From Pseudomonadota bacterium (GTDB lineage Bacteria > Verrucomicrobiota > Verrucomicrobiia > Chthoniobacterales > UBA6821), in contig RFPR01000012.1 of the NCBI GenBank assembly GCA_009928265.1, forward strand, positions 1 through 23,268: a DNA stretch of 23,268 nucleotides, in the 5' to 3' direction. Numbering within the stretch: position 1 is the first letter of the stretch; every line of letters starts with the position of its first letter. Below are positions 21,607-23,268 of the stretch, piece after piece. The translations under genes were made by a program, and so were the position numbers. Below the pieces are notes generated by a model. That model was not told the DNA's origin and made no database searches. It saw only the letters and a program-made list of their open reading frames with translations.

Positions 21607-22781
21607 TGATCTTCCGTGATCGAGGGGAGGAGGCGGACGCTGCGGTCTTGTCGTGGGAGGCGGATCGTGAAGAGCATCCCCTTGCCCAGCGCGCTCTGGA
21701 TCATGATCTCGCCTCCGTGGGCCCTGACGATGCGCTGCACAACATGGAGACCGAGGCCGGAACCGTTTTCCTTCGTCGTGTAGTAGGGTTGGAAGATCCT
21801 GTTCACGGTGTCGGGATCGATGCCGCCGCCGGTGTCACCAATGCTGACCCAGACATGGGAATCGTCACTGGCCGTGGCGACCTGAAGGTGACCTTCGCTT
21901 CCCATGGCCTGGAAACTATTGCGAATTACGTTGTAGAGGGCCTGGCGGAACTGATCGCAGTCGAGGGATACAGGCGGCATCTGTTTGCCGGCCATGACAT
22001 CGATTTTGATACCCCGGTTCTCAACCTCTCCTCTCAGGAATTCCACGGTCTCAAGGACTAGGGCGTTGAAATCGGTCGAGACGCATTCGAGAGGCGCCGG
22101 GCGGACCGCCTTCAGGAACTGCGTGATGATCTGGTCGAGTCGCCGTACTTCGCCGCGGGCGACGCTGACGGATTCCGCCAATTTCTCCCGTTCCTCGTCG
22201 GTGTCAACTGGCTTGCGTAAACGCCGCTCCAGGAGTTGGAGCTGGATGTCGAGCGAGTTGAGGGGGTTTCCGATCTCGTGGGCTACTCCCGCAGCGAGAA
22301 GGGTGACGGCCGAGAAGCGTTCGCTCTCGATCGTCTCCTCGGTCTCACGGCGTTCCTCCGTGGTGTCTCGCAGGATAATGGCGCGACCGACCAGTTCGCG
22401 GCGTGAAGGGCTCTCATCGTCGCTCAGCAGCGGGGCGACGTAGAAATTCAGGAAGCGGCGTTCCGGGTAAAAAATCTCGAGGTCGCGGCTCATTACCTCG
22501 CCGGAATGCCTCACCGAGCTCAGATCGAGTCCCGGGATGGCATGACCGAGACGACGGCCGATATGTTCCGCTCCGATTATGCCAAAGAAGGTGCAGGCGG
22601 CCCGGTTCATGTAGATGATCCGATCCTGGGGATCGGTGATGATCACCCCCTCAAGGATCGCATTGAAAATGGTCTCGAGGAATCCCTTCTCCCGCGAGAG
22701 GAGCTGGAGGTAGTGGCCAATGTCCTCCGGTTCGACGAAACGGATCCTCTCGACGAGCTTGTCGATGAATCCGCGGTTCAT
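21588..22781 (-). CDS. PAS-domain sensor histidine kinase, NtrB-like
   Basis: The 397-residue protein has no membrane segment and should be cytoplasmic. A PAS domain spans about 35-140 (LETIFNAILEGVIITDPQDR, IIYMNRAACTFFG, RAIILRDTTEER). Next is the HisKA dimerisation helix LLAAGVAHEIGNPLNSLDIQ with phospho-acceptor H168, then the HATPase domain: N box DQFRQALYNVIRNSFQAM, G1 VSIGDTGGGID, G2 GSGLGLHVVQRIV. The HEIGNPLNSL form is close to the NtrB and AtoS group, which usually act on sigma-54 activators. No response regulator is present in the window, so the partner is unknown. It sits between pepF (9-base gap) and bcp (13-base gap). The ATG at 22779-22781 is preceded by CCCCTCC, not a Shine-Dalgarno. 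Its C-terminus runs into a heptad repeat. Confidence 0.93.
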   Translation of the reverse strand: MNRGFIDKLVERIRFVEPEDIGHYLQLLSREKGFLETIFNAILEGVIITDPQDRIIYMNRAACTFFGIIGAEHIGRRLGHAIPGLDLSSVRHSGEVMSRDLEIFYPERRFLNFYVAPLLSDDESPSRRELVGRAIILRDTTEERRETEETIESERFSAVTLLAAGVAHEIGNPLNSLDIQLQLLERRLRKPVDTDEEREKLAESVSVARGEVRRLDQIITQFLKAVRPAPLECVSTDFNALVLETVEFLRGEVENRGIKIDVMAGKQMPPVSLDCDQFRQALYNVIRNSFQAMGSEGHLQVATASDDSHVWVSIGDTGGGIDPDTVNRIFQPYYTTKENGSGLGLHVVQRIVRAHGGEIMIQSALGKGMLFTIRLPRQDRSVRLLPSITEDHPIPNS

Positions 22782-22790
22782 GGAGGGGGG

Positions 22791-23268
22791 TCAGGCGAGG
22801 AGGCTCTCCAGTTCGGCGACCCTGCGCTCGAAGAGGTCGAGGGCCGCGTGGACCGGGGCCGGTGAGGTCATGTCGACCCCGGCCTCCGCGAGGGTCTCGA
22901 TCGGGAACTTCGATCCGCCGCTGCGGAGGAAGCCGAAGTAGCGCCCCGTCTCCCCCGTCCTCAGGACGGCGTCGGCTAGCGTGACGGCGGCGGAGATGCC
23001 GGTGGCGTACTTGTAGACGTAGAAGGCGCTGTAGAAGTGCGGGATGCGGAGGCACTCCAGCTCGAGCGCGGCGTCGATCGCCACGCCCGGCCCGAAGTAG
23101 GCGTCCAGCAGGCCGCGGTACATCGAGCGGAAGCTCTCCAGGGTCAGGGCGGCGCCGGATTCCTCCGCCTCGTGAGTCAACTTCTCGAATTCCGCGAACA
23201 TGGTCTGCCGGAAGAGCGTCCCCCGCAGGTCGTCCACCTGGCGGTTGATCAGGTAGGCCCGCATGGCC
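22791..23268 (-). CDS. pepF: oligoendopeptidase F family peptidase, C-terminal part (N-terminus beyond the window)
   Basis: The frame is open through the window edge and covers the last 159 or so residues of an M3B metallopeptidase. It contains DDLRGTLFRQTMFAEFEK, SMYRGLLDAYFGP, the substrate-contacting stretch IPHFYSAFYVYKYATGISAA, and YFGFLRSGGSKFPIETLAEAG, VDMTSPAPVHAALDLFE. All of these are hallmarks of PepF near its C-terminus. PepF degrades oligopeptides in the cytoplasm using zinc bound by an HExxH motif, which lies upstream outside the window. The ATG close to the edge is an internal Met, not the start. The stop is 9 bases before the histidine kinase start, so the two are probably cotranscribed. 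Confidence 0.93.
   Translation of the reverse strand, partial: AMRAYLINRQVDDLRGTLFRQTMFAEFEKLTHEAEESGAALTLESFRSMYRGLLDAYFGPGVAIDAALELECLRIPHFYSAFYVYKYATGISAAVTLADAVLRTGETGRYFGFLRSGGSKFPIETLAEAGVDMTSPAPVHAALDLFERRVAELESLLA

Noticed and set aside
1..23268. Mobile element, CRISPR array, toxin-antitoxin pair, tRNA or phage gene
   Set aside because: I looked for transposase-like frames, regularly spaced long repeats, tRNA-like cloverleaf arms and small coupled gene pairs, and saw none I could support by eye.

Overview
The window reads as a stretch of bacterial core chromosome, most likely from a Verrucomicrobiota member. The clues are a DUF5069 protein, the futalosine menaquinone genes mqnE and mqnA, a long-form IspH, diderm envelope genes (BamD, LptE, RND pump) and several conserved hypotheticals that I recall from that phylum. 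Most of the window is GC-rich. A dip to AT-rich sequence lies in the 3' half of mqnA. I see no tRNA, rRNA, CRISPR array, insertion sequence, integrase or phage gene, and no gene-free stretch longer than about 180 bases.

Layout. Positions 1-4104 (minus): a DUF5069 protein (cut by the window edge), dodecin, holA and uvrB. uvrB carries an apparent one-base frameshift near 2290 that detaches its UvrC-binding C-terminus. Positions 4275-8761 and on to 11931 (plus): mqnE-mqnA, three small exported proteins of unknown function, then an RND efflux adaptor and pump. Positions 12010-15208 (plus): an HdeD-like membrane protein, BamD-like and LptE-like outer-membrane assembly factors, and the rRNA methyltransferase RsmI. 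Positions 15169-17615 (minus): a conserved hypothetical, a LysM protein with a degenerate L,D-transpeptidase domain, and accA. Positions 17710-21086 (plus): an L,D-transpeptidase lipoprotein, ispH and nnr. Positions 21080-23268 (minus): pepF (cut by the window edge), a PAS histidine kinase and bcp.

Common themes are envelope building (BamD, LptE, the L,D-transpeptidase, the LysM protein, AccA for lipid synthesis), isoprenoid quinone supply (MqnE and MqnA for the head group, IspH for the prenyl side chain), DNA replication and repair (HolA, UvrB), and damage control (Nnr, Bcp, dodecin, RND efflux).

I did not find a convincing new defence or mobile system. The best second-look items are: the uvrB frameshift; the LysM protein in which the L,D-transpeptidase His, Cys and Arg are all replaced, next to an intact enzyme; several gene junctions holding short-period (7-, 9- or 15-base) degenerate repeats; a hairpin over the ldt start codon; and the scarcity of Shine-Dalgarno sequences.
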